64,000 bases of DNA from Actinophytocola algeriensis (GCF_014203735.1 NZ_JACHJQ010000007.1:124001-188000); one strand, 5' to 3'. Shown: positions 40,691 to 52,239, counted from the stretch's first letter. A program made the numbers and translations. The notes: generated from the letters alone by a model not told the origin.

Positions 40691-41405
40691 CAGCGCCGTG
40701 GTCGTCGAGGACCTGCGCGTACGCCGGGGAACGCACACGGTCCTGCACGACCTCGGTTTCGAAGTACCCCGCGGTTCCGTGACCGGGCTGCTCGGCCCGA
40801 GCGGCTGCGGCAAGACGACCCTGATGCGCTCGATCGTCGGCGTGCAGATCGTCGAGTCCGGCACGGTCACCGTGCTCGGCCACCCGGCAGGCAGCACGCC
40901 GCTACGCGACAAGATCGGCTACGCGACGCAGAACCCGTCCGTCTACGCCGACCTGACGGTCAGCGAGGCGCTGCGCTACTTCGCGTCGATCCTGCGGGCT
41001 CCCGCGGGCGACGTGACCCGCGTGATCGACGAGGTCAACCTCGGCACGCACGCCGATCACATCGTGGGTGAGCTGTCCGGCGGGCAGCTCACCCGCGCGA
41101 ACCTCGCCGTCGCACTGCTGGGCAAGCCGGAGCTACTCGTGCTCGACGAACCCACGGTGGGTCTCGACCCGGTGCTGCGCGAGGACCTGTGGCTGCTGTT
41201 CCACCGGCTCGCCGCCGATGGCGTGACGCTGCTCGTGTCCAGCCATGTGATGGACGAAGCCGCACGCTGCGGAAGGCTCCTGCTCATGCGCGAAGGCCGG
41301 ATCCTCGCCGACGACACCCCGGCGGCACTCCGCACGAGCACCGGGGCCGACGACCTCGAGCAGGCCTTCCTCAGCCTCGTCCGCAGGCAGGAGACGCTCG
41401 CATGA
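40680..41405 (+). CDS. ABC transporter ATPase (drug-export type)
   Basis: 241 aa from the GTG at 40680. Walker A GPSGCGKTT, Walker B LLVLDEPTVGLD and the H-loop SSHVMDEA are intact; the signature is LSGGQLTRA. It belongs to the ABC-2 exporter class (DrrA/CcmA-like) and works with the permease that overlaps its stop. Substrate unknown; TetR linkage suggests a toxic compound. Confidence 0.92.
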   Translation: MTNSSAVVVEDLRVRRGTHTVLHDLGFEVPRGSVTGLLGPSGCGKTTLMRSIVGVQIVESGTVTVLGHPAGSTPLRDKIGYATQNPSVYADLTVSEALRYFASILRAPAGDVTRVIDEVNLGTHADHIVGELSGGQLTRANLAVALLGKPELLVLDEPTVGLDPVLREDLWLLFHRLAADGVTLLVSSHVMDEAARCGRLLLMREGRILADDTPAALRTSTGADDLEQAFLSLVRRQETLA

Positions 41406-42136
41406 ACGTCACCTTCGCGCTGGCCACCGCGCGCCGCATCCTCACGCAACTGCGCCACGACCGCCGCACGGTCGCGATGCTGGTCCTGGTTCCCTCGCTC
41501 CTGTTGATCCTCCTCCGGTTCGTCTTCAACACGGAGATGGCGTTCAGCGCCGCCGCACCGGCCCTGCTCGCCGTCTTCCCCTTCGCGATCATGTTCATCG
41601 TCACGTCGATCACCACGCTCCGGGAGCGCACGAGCGCGACACTGGAACGCCTGATGACGATGCCGATCGGCAAGTTCGACCTGCTGCTCGGCTACGCCAT
41701 CGCGTTCGGGTTGGTCGCGGTGCTCCAGGTGGCCGTGGCGACCGCGATCTCCTTGACCTGGCTGGGCCTGGAGATCGATGGTTCGGTGTTGCTGCTCCTG
41801 CTGATCGCGATGCTCGACGCGTTGCTCGGCACCGCACTCGGGTTGTTCGTGAGCGCGTTCGCCCGCACCGAGTTCCAGGCAGTGCAGTTCATGCCGCTGA
41901 TCGTGATGCCCCAGATCCTCCTCTGCGGGTTGTTCGCACCGCGCGAAACGATGACACCGGTGCTCGAATGGCTGTCGAACGTGATGCCCCTATCCTATGC
42001 CGTCGAGGCACTTGAATCGGTCACTCGTTCGAATGAACTTGGCGGGACGTTCGCCCGTGATCTGGTGATCGTCGCAGGTAGCGGCGTTCTGGCGCTGATC
42101 CTGGGTGCCGCGACGCTTCGCCGCCGGACCCCATGA
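41402..42136 (+). CDS. ABC-2 type exporter permease
   Basis: 244 aa with about six membrane segments. The ABC-2 landmarks are TTLRERTSATLERLMTMPIGKFDLLLGY and the later FMPLIVMPQILLCGLFAPRE. It forms the membrane part of the exporter with the ATPase at 40680, to which it is coupled by an ATGA overlap. No terminator is visible before the Uma2 gene 17 bp downstream. Confidence 0.91.
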   Translation: MNVTFALATARRILTQLRHDRRTVAMLVLVPSLLLILLRFVFNTEMAFSAAAPALLAVFPFAIMFIVTSITTLRERTSATLERLMTMPIGKFDLLLGYAIAFGLVAVLQVAVATAISLTWLGLEIDGSVLLLLLIAMLDALLGTALGLFVSAFARTEFQAVQFMPLIVMPQILLCGLFAPRETMTPVLEWLSNVMPLSYAVEALESVTRSNELGGTFARDLVIVAGSGVLALILGAATLRRRTP

Positions 42137-42153
42137 CCCAGTACTCTTGAGCC

Positions 42154-42732
42154 ATGACAGCGCTCCCCGACTGGATGGTCCGCTCAGGCGAAGGCTTAAC
42201 GGTGGCCGACTACGAGGCCTTGCCAGAGGAAGTCAGCCGCCAGATCGAGATCCTCGACGGGACCGTGAAAGTGAGCCCCAGCCCCAGCCGCGCGCATCAG
42301 AGGATCACGCGGCGCCTTGCCAACGCACTTGAAAACGCGTTCGAAGCAGCTGATCCCAATGGCTTGGCGGTGGACTTCGATGTCGATCTCCGGCTACGAG
42401 ATGTGCCGTTGCTCCTGCGGCGGCCGGATGTCGTCGTCTTCGACGCTTCGCTGCCGGGTGACGAAGTCCTTCGACCGGATCATTGCCTCCTCGTTGTCGA
42501 AGTGATGTCGCCGGGGTCAACGACCGCAGACCGCATGGACAAACCAACTGAGTACGCCGCGTCCGGGATCGAGCACTTCTGGCGGGTCGAGCACGACGAC
42601 CAGGTGATCAACGTGTTCCGCTACCAGCTGGATCCGATGACTCGGACGTACGCCCTGGTCGGCTTGGACAAGGGCAAGCTCGTCATCAACGACCCCGTCG
42701 AACTGGTGCTTGACCTGGAGACTCTGCGCTGA
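42154..42732 (+). CDS. Uma2-family (DUF820) putative nuclease
   Basis: 192 aa. The PD-(D/E)XK-like Uma2 pattern is present: Glu in EILDGTVKVSPSPSRAHQRI, RRPDVVVFDAS (Asp), LLVVEVMSPGSTTADRMDK (Glu-x-Met in place of the common Glu-x-Leu) and KPTEYAASGIEHFWRV. Uma2 proteins are abundant in actinomycetes and cyanobacteria with unclear roles. It follows the exporter genes closely, but codon use looks ordinary. Confidence 0.88.
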   Translation: MTALPDWMVRSGEGLTVADYEALPEEVSRQIEILDGTVKVSPSPSRAHQRITRRLANALENAFEAADPNGLAVDFDVDLRLRDVPLLLRRPDVVVFDASLPGDEVLRPDHCLLVVEVMSPGSTTADRMDKPTEYAASGIEHFWRVEHDDQVINVFRYQLDPMTRTYALVGLDKGKLVINDPVELVLDLETLR

Positions 42733-42768
42733 GAGCCGTCACAGTTACCCGGAAGTAGAGTTTCCGGT

Positions 42769-43146
42769 ATGTCTGATGTCGAGCGGCTCGGTCGCGGTTC
42801 CTACCTGCTGGTCACCACGTTCCGGAAGGACGGGACGCCGGTGCCCACGCCGGTGTGGGTCGGCCGCGACGGCGACGAGCTGATCGTCTGGACGCAGATC
42901 ACCGCGGGCAAGGTGAAGCGGGTGCGGAACAACCCGACCGTGGAGCTCACCGCCTGTGACCTGCGGGGCAAGCCACGTGGCGAGACGGTCAAGGGCACCG
43001 CGCGGATCCTCGACGCCGACGGGACCGAGCGCGGGCGGCGGGTGCTGCGGAAGAAGTACGGCATCTCGGGGCGCATGGTCATCGGGGCCAGCAAGGTGTT
43101 CCGCGGCCGCGACGGGACCGTGTGCCTCGCGATCACACTCGACTGA
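42769..43146 (+). CDS. PPOX-class F420-dependent oxidoreductase
   Basis: 125 aa, split beta-barrel flavin-type fold. The start [31 protein letters not shown] and the middle [17 protein letters not shown] match the TIGR03666 group of F420-binding proteins. The substrate is unknown. Its 3' end overlaps that of priA by 14 bp in convergent orientation. Confidence 0.87.
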   Translation: MSDVERLGRGSYLLVTTFRKDGTPVPTPVWVGRDGDELIVWTQITAGKVKRVRNNPTVELTACDLRGKPRGETVKGTARILDADGTERGRRVLRKKYGISGRMVIGASKVFRGRDGTVCLAITLD

Positions 43147-43864
43147 CGGCCGCCAGCGCCTCTTCCAGGGTGAAAGCACCCGTGTAGAGCGCTTTTCCGA
43201 TGATCGCGCCCTCGACGGGCAACGAAGCCAGCGCCCGCAGGTCCGCGATGCTGGACACACCGCCAGACGCCACCACCGGCGCCTTCGCCCGGTCGCAGAC
43301 CTCGGCGAGCAGCTCCGTGTTCGGGCCCTGCAGCATGCCGTCCCGGCCCACGTCGGTGACCACGTAGCGGGCGCAGCCGTCGGCCTCCAGGCGCGCCAGC
43401 ACGGTCCACAGGTCGCCGCCGTCCTCGGTCCAGCCCTTGGTCTTGACGCGCCAGACGCCCTCGTCGTCGGCGCGGACGTCCAGGCCCACCGCGATCTTCT
43501 CGCCGTGCGTGGCGATGGCCTCCGCGCACCAGGCCGGGTTGGTGACGGCCACGGTGCCGAGGTTCACCCGCGCGCAGCCGGTGCCCAGGGCCGCGGCCAG
43601 GGACGCGTCGTCGCGGATGCCGCCGGTCAGCTCCACCTTCACGTCCAGCCGGGCCACGATGTCGGCCAGGCGCGCGCGGTTGTCGCCGGTGCCGAACGCC
43701 GCGTCCAGGTCCACGAGGTGGATCCACTCGGCGCCCGCGTCCTGCCACGCCTTCGCCGCGTCGAGCGGGTCGCCGTAGGCGGTCTCGGTGCCGGAGCGGC
43801 CCTGGACCAGGCGGACGGCCTTGCCGTCGCGGACATCGACTGCCGGGAAGAGCGTGAACGTCAC
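43133..43864 (-). CDS. priA: Bifunctional HisA/TrpF isomerase PriA
   Basis: 243 aa. In actinobacteria this TIM-barrel enzyme isomerises both ProFAR (histidine) and PRA (tryptophan). The catalytic Asp residues sit in [10 protein letters not shown] and [19 protein letters not shown] and [13 protein letters not shown] bind phosphate. No separate trpF was found with the trp genes here, consistent with the dual role. It is 13 bp downstream of hisH. Confidence 0.94.
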   Translation of the reverse strand: MTFTLFPAVDVRDGKAVRLVQGRSGTETAYGDPLDAAKAWQDAGAEWIHLVDLDAAFGTGDNRARLADIVARLDVKVELTGGIRDDASLAAALGTGCARVNLGTVAVTNPAWCAEAIATHGEKIAVGLDVRADDEGVWRVKTKGWTEDGGDLWTVLARLEADGCARYVVTDVGRDGMLQGPNTELLAEVCDRAKAPVVASGGVSSIADLRALASLPVEGAIIGKALYTGAFTLEEALAAVSRV

Positions 43865-43877
43865 GCCGAGAGACTAG

Positions 43878-44507
43878 CTAAAGGTTCTTCAGCCAGTTGG
43901 TCAGCAGGTGCGCACCCGCGTCGCCGGACTTCTCCGGGTGGAACTGCGTCGCCGACAGCGGGCCGTTCTCCGCGGCCGCCACGAAGTCGCTGCCGTGGTT
44001 CGCCCACGTGACCTTCGGGCCCGGCATCGGCGACTGCGCCACCAGCTCCCAGTTCCGCACGGCATACGAGTGCACGAAGTAGAACCGGGTGTCCGCGTCG
44101 AGGCCGTCGAACAGCATCGAGTCCGCCGGTGCGCGCACGGTGTTCCAGCCCATGTGCGGCACGATGTCGGCCTCGAGCCGGTCGACCGTGCCGGGCCACT
44201 CGCCGCAACCCTCGGTCTGGACGCCGTGCTCGATGCCCTGCTCGAACAGGATCTGCATGCCGACGCACACGCCGAGCACCGGCCGGCCACCCGCGAGGCG
44301 CTGCCCGATGATGCGCTCACCGGCGACCGCGCGCAGGCCCGCCATGCAGGCCGCGAACGCGCCGACACCGGGTACGACCAGCCCGTCGCACTCCAGTGCG
44401 GCATGGCGGTCGCTGGTCACCTCGACGTCCGCCCCGACCCGGCGCAGTGCGCGCTCGGCCGATCTCAGGTTGCCTGATCCGTAGTCCAGTACGACGACTC
44501 GTGCCAC
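43878..44507 (-). CDS. hisH: Imidazole glycerol phosphate synthase glutaminase subunit
   Basis: 209 aa from a GTG. A class I glutamine amidotransferase that supplies ammonia to HisF. The nucleophile Cys is in [11 protein letters not shown] (about residue 81), and the His/Glu of the triad are in [10 protein letters not shown] near the C-terminus. VPGVGAF forms the oxyanion region. It is cotranscribed with priA. Confidence 0.95.
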   Translation of the reverse strand: MARVVVLDYGSGNLRSAERALRRVGADVEVTSDRHAALECDGLVVPGVGAFAACMAGLRAVAGERIIGQRLAGGRPVLGVCVGMQILFEQGIEHGVQTEGCGEWPGTVDRLEADIVPHMGWNTVRAPADSMLFDGLDADTRFYFVHSYAVRNWELVAQSPMPGPKVTWANHGSDFVAAAENGPLSATQFHPEKSGDAGAHLLTNWLKNL

Positions 44508-44516
44508 GCCTCCAGG

Positions 44517-45176
44517 TTACGGGGTGCGCTCGCTGACCACGTTGGACGTTTCCCCGAAGCGGTACGCCCGTACCCGATAGGTGTCGGCGCTCTCGCCGAT
44601 CAGGCCGACGTGGTTGACGTTCGCGTCGACCACGAACGCGACCTCGAAAGTACCGTCGACCTGGCGCTCGATGAGGTAGCCCTCCTCGTCCGACGCGTTG
44701 TCCGTCCAGGTCAGGCGCCGTGCGTCCGGGCCGACGGACTCGACGAGCAGGTTCGCCGGGGCGCCGGCCGGTTTCGGTGCCGCGCGCTCGTCGGGCACCG
44801 ACCGCGGGACCAGCCAGTCCTCACCCTCGACGCGGTCCGTGGCCGGGACGGCGGTCGCGACATCGGACGTGGGTCCTTCGACCGGGCGGACGCGGTAGTA
44901 GAACGTGGTGGCCGGCATCAGGTCCGGGTGTTCGTAGCGGGCCACGGCCTCGGGCACGAACCCCAGGATCGTGTACGGGCCGCCGGGTTCGGTGGCGAAC
45001 TCGACGGTGACGTCACCCCCATGCCCCTTCCAGGTGAGGGTGACGTCGTCCCCGGTGAGCGACGCGGACAACCGGATGCCCGCGTCGCTCCCGTCGCCAG
45101 CTCCCGCGGGAGCGCAGCCCGCGGCGACGAACGCGAGGCAGAGCGCCGCCCTACTTGCGCCAGAAGCGAATGCCAC
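44517..45176 (-). CDS. Lipoprotein with two fibronectin type III-like domains
   Basis: 219 aa from the GTG at 45176, which lies inside the 3' end of the preceding gene. The lipobox FVAAGC gives lipid Cys21. Two FN3-like domains follow: about 30-105 (VTLTWKGHGGDVTVEFATEPGGPYT ... FYYRVRPVEG) and about 140-219 (RLTWTDNASDEEGYLIERQ ... DTYRVRAYRF). FN3 domains often sit on secreted carbohydrate-active enzymes. Coupled translation with the jelly-roll protein suggests they act together at the surface. Confidence 0.8.
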   Translation of the reverse strand: MAFASGASRAALCLAFVAAGCAPAGAGDGSDAGIRLSASLTGDDVTLTWKGHGGDVTVEFATEPGGPYTILGFVPEAVARYEHPDLMPATTFYYRVRPVEGPTSDVATAVPATDRVEGEDWLVPRSVPDERAAPKPAGAPANLLVESVGPDARRLTWTDNASDEEGYLIERQVDGTFEVAFVVDANVNHVGLIGESADTYRVRAYRFGETSNVVSERTP

Positions 45177-45759
45177 TCCACACCACCGAGATGGGCCCGG
45201 CGCCGCTGTTGGTGCGGTAGGCGCCGAACTTGTCGTAGAAGCCGCCCGTGCCACTCGACTGGGTGTGCTTGAGCGAGCCATTGATATAGGTCCGATGTGT
45301 GCCGCCGACATCGTGGACGGTGTTGACGCGAACCGTGGTGCCGACGGTCGCGCCGGTGGCGAGCGTGGTGCCGCCGTGCACGGCGTAGAGACGACCGCCG
45401 CGCTCCACGGCCAGCATGAAGAACGGACCGCTGCCGGTCTCGTGGAACGTCTGCTTGAGGCTGATCCTGGTGCCGGTCTGGCTCGTGATCCGGAAGTAGC
45501 CCTCGAACTGCCGGGAGCCCCCGGTGTAGGTGGTGTAGCGGCGCTCCGCGCGCTGGTCGCCGCTCGCGGTTGAGCAGGTCAGCGTGAAGGTGAGGGTGTT
45601 GACGTCGCCGCAGCCGCGCTCCTGGACGGAGAAGCCGGGCGAGTAGGAGGTCCACCCGCCCGGCTCGACCTCGGCGGCGGCCGCAGGGGCCGCGGCGAGC
45701 GTGAGCGAGAGCGCGGCAACGGCGGCGGTGACACTGCTCGCCAGTAGGTGACGCTTCAT
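45151..45759 (-). CDS. Secreted jelly-roll protein, possible polysaccharide lyase
   Basis: 202 aa. The signal peptide ends after the AAAAPAAAA run (about residue 28). The remainder looks like a concanavalin A-type beta jelly-roll: paired Cys near 50-62, RRYTTYTGGSRQFEGYFRI, TRISLKQTFHE, and the C-terminal FYDKFGAYRTNSGAGPISVVWSGIRF. The (Y/F)xKFGxY strand resembles alginate or glucuronan lyases of the PL7/PL20 type, but I cannot identify the catalytic residues. It overlaps the FN3 lipoprotein by 26 bp. Confidence 0.75.
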   Translation of the reverse strand: MKRHLLASSVTAAVAALSLTLAAAPAAAAEVEPGGWTSYSPGFSVQERGCGDVNTLTFTLTCSTASGDQRAERRYTTYTGGSRQFEGYFRITSQTGTRISLKQTFHETGSGPFFMLAVERGGRLYAVHGGTTLATGATVGTTVRVNTVHDVGGTHRTYINGSLKHTQSSGTGGFYDKFGAYRTNSGAGPISVVWSGIRFWRK

Positions 45760-45792
45760 GGTGTACCCCGATCAGGAAGGCAGGTTAACTAA

Positions 45793-45812
45793 CCGTGGTC
45801 ACTCGACCACGG
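45793..45812 (-). terminator. Hairpin between the transketolase and jelly-roll genes
   Basis: Perfect 8-bp stem CCGTGGTC / GACCACGG, loop ACTC on the plus strand, 52 bp after the transketolase C-terminal gene stop. It could terminate that operon. Confidence 0.55.
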
Positions 45813-45863
45813 TACGGGAAGAGTGCTTCCTGGTCTAGACCATGATGACGCGCGATCAGCGAT

Positions 45864-46748
45864 TCATCGGAGGAATTCGCGAATGGTCTTCGCGATTCCC
45901 GCCGCGTCCAGGCCGTGGAGGACGTCGTGTTCCGTCGCGGTGCCGTACGCGCGGACCTCCCGGTCCCGCCGCACGCCGATGGCGCGGAGCCGGTGGGCGA
46001 CGTCGTCGAACGCGGTCGCGACCTCGTGCGCGGACGTCCCCGCGAGGTACGGCTCGACCAGCACGACGTCGGTGTGCCCGGCGGCACGCAGGCCGCGGTG
46101 GTCGAACGGGCGGACCGTCGAGGCGTACAGGACCGTGACGTCCTGGCCCTCTGTCGCGGCGAGGACGTTCCCGAGGGTGGGGCCGACGGCGAGCACGGTG
46201 CCGCGGTGCCCCTCGCGCACCACGGTGAACCGGCCGGTCGCGGGGTGCGCGGTCGCGTTGTGCCTGGTGGAGAGCCGCAGGTAGACGCGGCCGTCACCGG
46301 CGAGCGCGGCGGGCAGGAGCGCGGCGACCTCGTCCGGGTGGCCGGGCACGTGCACGGTCCAGCCCGGCAGGGTGTCGAGCAGCGCGACATCGGCGGGCCC
46401 CTGGTGGGTGCGGCCCCAGACCGGGTCGTCGTAGGAGCCGCCGATGCTGACGAGCACGGCGCCGACGTCCTGGTGGCCGAGGTCGAGCTTGATCTGCTCG
46501 AACGGGCGCTCGACGAGGAACGGCGTGTAGCTGTGCACGACCGGGCGCAGGCCGGTGAGCGCCAGTCCCCCGGCGACACCGATCATGGCCTGCTCGCGGA
46601 TGCCGACGTTGAGCACGCGGTGCGGGTGCCGGGCATGGGCGGGCGCGAACGCGTCGCGGGAGATGTCGGCGGTGACGACCGCGAGGCGCGGGTCGTGGTC
46701 GAGCGCGGTGCTGACGGTGTCCACAAAGGTCTCTCGCATCGGGGTCAT
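45864..46748 (-). CDS. Transketolase C-terminal subunit
   Basis: 294 aa from the ATG at 46748, overlapping the N-terminal gene stop (ATGA). It holds the pyrimidine-binding and C-terminal domains: the cofactor-activating Glu is in VLNVGIREQAMIGVAGGLAL, SYTPFLVERPFEQIK follows, and GPTLGNVLAA lies in the last domain. Split transketolases transfer two-carbon units with thiamine diphosphate when both halves assemble. The N-terminal partner has a premature stop, so activity is doubtful. Confidence 0.9.
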   Translation of the reverse strand: MTPMRETFVDTVSTALDHDPRLAVVTADISRDAFAPAHARHPHRVLNVGIREQAMIGVAGGLALTGLRPVVHSYTPFLVERPFEQIKLDLGHQDVGAVLVSIGGSYDDPVWGRTHQGPADVALLDTLPGWTVHVPGHPDEVAALLPAALAGDGRVYLRLSTRHNATAHPATGRFTVVREGHRGTVLAVGPTLGNVLAATEGQDVTVLYASTVRPFDHRGLRAAGHTDVVLVEPYLAGTSAHEVATAFDDVAHRLRAIGVRRDREVRAYGTATEHDVLHGLDAAGIAKTIREFLR

Positions 46749-47416
46749 GCCTCCCGGATCGTTGCCACGACGGCGTTCGGGCTGTCGTGGCGTGCGGTGA
46801 GCGCCGCGTACAGCTGGTCGTGGTCGCGTCCGTCCACCGTGGTCGCGTGCCAGCCCTCGACCTCGAACCGCCGCGCGATGCCGCCGGGCCAGCCGTGGCT
46901 CGCGGAGCCGTTGTCGACGGCGATGACGGTCAGGTTGGGGACGCACAGGCGGCCCGCGAGCGCGATGGCCTCGTGGTTGCTGCCCTCGTCCAGCTCACCG
47001 TCGCCGACGAGGACGAACACCCTCGGCGTGGTCCGGTGCTGCGCACGCAGACCGAGCGCGGTGCCGACGCCGAGGCCGAGCCCGTGGCCGAGCGAGCCGC
47101 TGCCGATCTCGACGCCGGGCACGAGCACGCGGTCGGGGTGCTGGCCGAGCGGCGAACCGAAGGTGGTCCAGCCGTCGAGGACGGCCGGGTCGAGGAAGCC
47201 CTTGGCGGCGAGGACGGCGTAGAACGCCATCGGACCGTGGCCCTTGGAGAGGAGGAAGCGGTCGCGGCCGGGGTCGTCGGCAGTGTCCGGGGAGACGTTC
47301 AGCACGCGGTCGTAGAGCACCCAGAGAACGTCCAAAGTGGACGCAGCGGCCTATTCGTGCTTCTCGTCACCGGTCATCCGCCGGAACAGGGCGGCGAGGT
47401 CGAGTGTCGTCGTCAT
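46745..47416 (-). pseudogene. Transketolase N-terminal subunit with in-frame TAG
   Basis: The natural start is the ATG at 47416 (MTTTLDLAALFRRMTGDEKHE). Codon 22 is TAG (47351-47353); the same frame continues AAASTLDVLWVLYDRVLNVSPD to 46745 for a total of about 223 codons. The thiamine diphosphate region is intact: FLLSKGHGPMAFYAVLAAKG, GSLGHGLGLGVGTAL and GDGELDEGSNHEA. A CAG to TAG change would explain it. Reinitiation at the TTG at 47335 could yield a shortened protein without the first helix. It is divergent from soxR. Confidence 0.75.
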
Positions 47417-47461
47417 GACACGAGCATGCGACTTCGAGCGTGGTGGAGGTCAAGCCCGGCG

Positions 47462-47481
47462 ACCTCGACCTAGGTGGAGTT
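47462..47481. promoter_or_regulatory. Probable SoxR operator
   Basis: ACCTCGACCTAGGTGGAGTT is a 20-bp palindrome with two mismatched pairs and a perfect ACCTAGGT core. It lies between the divergent starts of soxR (47500) and the transketolase pair (47416). Position and symmetry fit a MerR-family site; the outer CTC/GAG arms recall SoxR boxes. Confidence 0.5.
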
Positions 47482-47499
47482 CCCGGTAGTGTGAATCTT

Positions 47500-47961
47500 G
47501 TGTCGAAACTGCCCGACCACCTGACGATCGGCGAGGTCTCGCGGCGCAGCGGTGTGCCGCACACCGCGCTGCGGTTCTACGAAGAGCGGGGGCTCATCAC
47601 GTCCGAGCGCACCGCAGGCAACCAGCGGAAATACTCACGGGCGGTGCTGCGCCGGCTGGCGTTCGTCCGGACCGCGCAGCGGGTGGGGCTGAGCCTGGAG
47701 GAGATCCGCGACGCGCTCGGCACGCTGCCGGAGGGCCGCACGCCGACGAAGGCGGACTGGGCGCGGCTGTCGAACGTGTGGCGGAGTGAGCTGGACGCGC
47801 GGATCGACGCGATGCAGCGGTTGCGGGACCGGCTGACGGCGTGCATCGGATGTGGGTGCCTGTCGCTGAAGTCCTGCCACCTGATCAACAAGGACGACCT
47901 GCTGGCGGCTTACGGTCCGGGGGCACCACGGTTGAAGGCTGCCAGCGAGGGTGGGATCTGA
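47500..47961 (+). CDS. soxR: Redox-sensing MerR-family regulator SoxR
   Basis: 153 aa from the GTG at 47500. The MerR HTH (LTIGEVSRRSGVPHTALRFYEERGLI) is at 7-32, followed by a dimerisation helix and the SoxR [2Fe-2S] motif C115-x2-C118-x-C120-x5-C126. It activates genes on exposure to redox-active compounds. In actinomycetes SoxR responds to endogenous redox metabolites. A divergent transketolase could supply NADPH through the pentose phosphate pathway; that link is inference. Confidence 0.93.
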   Translation: MSKLPDHLTIGEVSRRSGVPHTALRFYEERGLITSERTAGNQRKYSRAVLRRLAFVRTAQRVGLSLEEIRDALGTLPEGRTPTKADWARLSNVWRSELDARIDAMQRLRDRLTACIGCGCLSLKSCHLINKDDLLAAYGPGAPRLKAASEGGI

Positions 47962-48008
47962 GGGCGGCCGTCGGCCCCCCGATCACCAGCGTAGTCGTGG
48001 GGACCGAC
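47962..48008. repeat. Hairpin element A with conserved GATCACCAGC loop
   Basis: Begins at the base after the soxR stop. The stem TCGG-CCCC / GGGG-CCGA encloses a loop containing GATCACCAGCGTAG. A related element lies at 59454 after another regulator gene, with a different stem but nearly the same loop (GATCACCAGCCTAG). No family is known to me. Confidence 0.55.
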
Positions 48009-48012
48009 AGTT

Positions 48013-48432
48013 CTAGACCGCGCGGCCCGGGCCTGTGGACAACTCGCGCCAGTCGCGGACCACCTCTTCCACGTCCAGCGGACCCAGGCGTAGCGGCGGG
48101 CCCACCTGGGGTCGGCGGTGGACGTCCATGATGCGTTTGTTCAGGTCCGCCACCAGGTCGCGGACCTCCCGTTCCGTGCGGAGCTTGGCCAGGCGGGCCG
48201 GCAGTGCCGCCACTTCCTTCGGCAGCGCCAAGGACGGTGGCAGGAGCGCCGACGTGTCGTGGTTCTCCTCGCGGAGTTTCCGCGCCACCCACTCGAGCGC
48301 CCCGCCCTGGCGTTTCGGGAGCGGCTTGCCCATGCCAGGGAGGTTGTCCATCTCGCCGCGTTCCTGGGCCATGCGGATCTGGCGCTCGACCCAGTCCTCG
48401 GCCGACATGCCGCGAGGTTTCCTGTCGGTCAT
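48013..48432 (-). CDS. DUF1992 (DnaJ homologue subfamily C28-like) protein
   Basis: 139 aa from the ATG at 48432. The DUF1992 core is typical: SAEDWVERQIRMAQERGEMDNLPGMGKPL and WVARKLREENHDTSALLPPSLALPKEV, ending in a helical region. There is no J-domain. Function unknown. It is divergent from a TetR gene, with only 30 bp between starts. The open frame upstream of the ATG is antisense to that gene and is not real. Confidence 0.9.
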   Translation of the reverse strand: MTDRKPRGMSAEDWVERQIRMAQERGEMDNLPGMGKPLPKRQGGALEWVARKLREENHDTSALLPPSLALPKEVAALPARLAKLRTEREVRDLVADLNKRIMDVHRRPQVGPPLRLGPLDVEEVVRDWRELSTGPGRAV

Positions 48433-48462
48433 GGTTTTATAGTACAGCGGTACGATGATCAG

Positions 48463-49020
48463 GTGCCGAGACGTGTCGACCACGACGTTCGCAAGCGGGA
48501 GATGTCCGCTGCCCTGGTGCGCTGTGCGCGGGTGCGGGGCCTGCACCACTGCGGGTTTCGCGAGGTGGCGGCCGAGGCCGGGGTGTCGGTGAACCTGGTG
48601 CAGTACTACTTCCCCACCAAGGAGGCTCTCCTGCTCGGTGGGCTGGTGCACGTGCGTGGCCTGATCAGCGAGCGGTTCGCAGGCCTGCCCACCGAACCGC
48701 GGGCGCGGGTGCGTTCCTTGCTGGAGTCGGTGCTTCCCACCGACGAGGCGAGCACCGACCTGTACCGGGTGCACGCGGCCTACGCGGCACTCGCGTTCAC
48801 CGACCCGGCGCTCGCCGCGCAGCCGCACGCCGCAGGGCCGGACGAGTTGCGACCCGTGCTGTCCGGGTTGCTCGACGAACTCGGGGTGCCGGAACCCGAC
48901 CTCACCGCCACCTCGCTGCTCGCGATGTGCACCGGGCTGGCCGCCTACCTGACCTCGGGATTCCTCGCCACCGACGACGCGGTGCGGGCGCTGCACGCCG
49001 AGCTGGACCGCGTGCTCTAG
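48463..49020 (+). CDS. TetR-family regulator
   Basis: 185 aa from the GTG at 48463. HTH at about 14-52 ([41 protein letters not shown]). The 30-bp gap to the divergent DUF1992 gene contains GTAC-n4-GTAC over the likely -10 region, so one bound dimer could control both. Ligand unknown. The last 4 bp overlap the stop of the small membrane gene on the other strand. Confidence 0.9.
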   Translation: MPRRVDHDVRKREMSAALVRCARVRGLHHCGFREVAAEAGVSVNLVQYYFPTKEALLLGGLVHVRGLISERFAGLPTEPRARVRSLLESVLPTDEASTDLYRVHAAYAALAFTDPALAAQPHAAGPDELRPVLSGLLDELGVPEPDLTATSLLAMCTGLAAYLTSGFLATDDAVRALHAELDRVL

Positions 49021-49178
49021 GAGGAGACCAGCCAGACGACCGCGCCGCCGACCGCGAGCACCGCGCACAGGCCGAGGATCATCGCGAGGACCTTCGCGGT
49101 CTTGTACGTCGAGTAGACGCCGCCGGCGAGGAACCCGGCGACCGCGATCAGGCCGATGACGATGACTTCCTTGGACAT
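49017..49178 (-). CDS. Tiny two-segment membrane protein
   Basis: 53 aa, ATG at 49178: MSKEVIVIGLIAVAGFLAGG is the first membrane segment, a short polar turn (VYSTYKTAK) follows, and about 30-51 is the second. It lies 43 bp downstream of hisB on the same strand and may be cotranscribed with the his genes. Clean codon use and position support a real gene. Function unknown. Confidence 0.65.
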   Translation of the reverse strand: MSKEVIVIGLIAVAGFLAGGVYSTYKTAKVLAMILGLCAVLAVGGAVVWLVSS

Positions 49179-49221
49179 AACGCAGGAGCGTAGTTCACGC
49201 GTGGTGCACCGAGACGGCGCG

Positions 49222-52239
<3,018 letters not shown>

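Noticed and set aside
47351-47353. TAG read as pyrrolysine
   Set aside because: No pyl genes are visible, the transketolase family has no conserved special residue at this place, and a simple nonsense change explains it.
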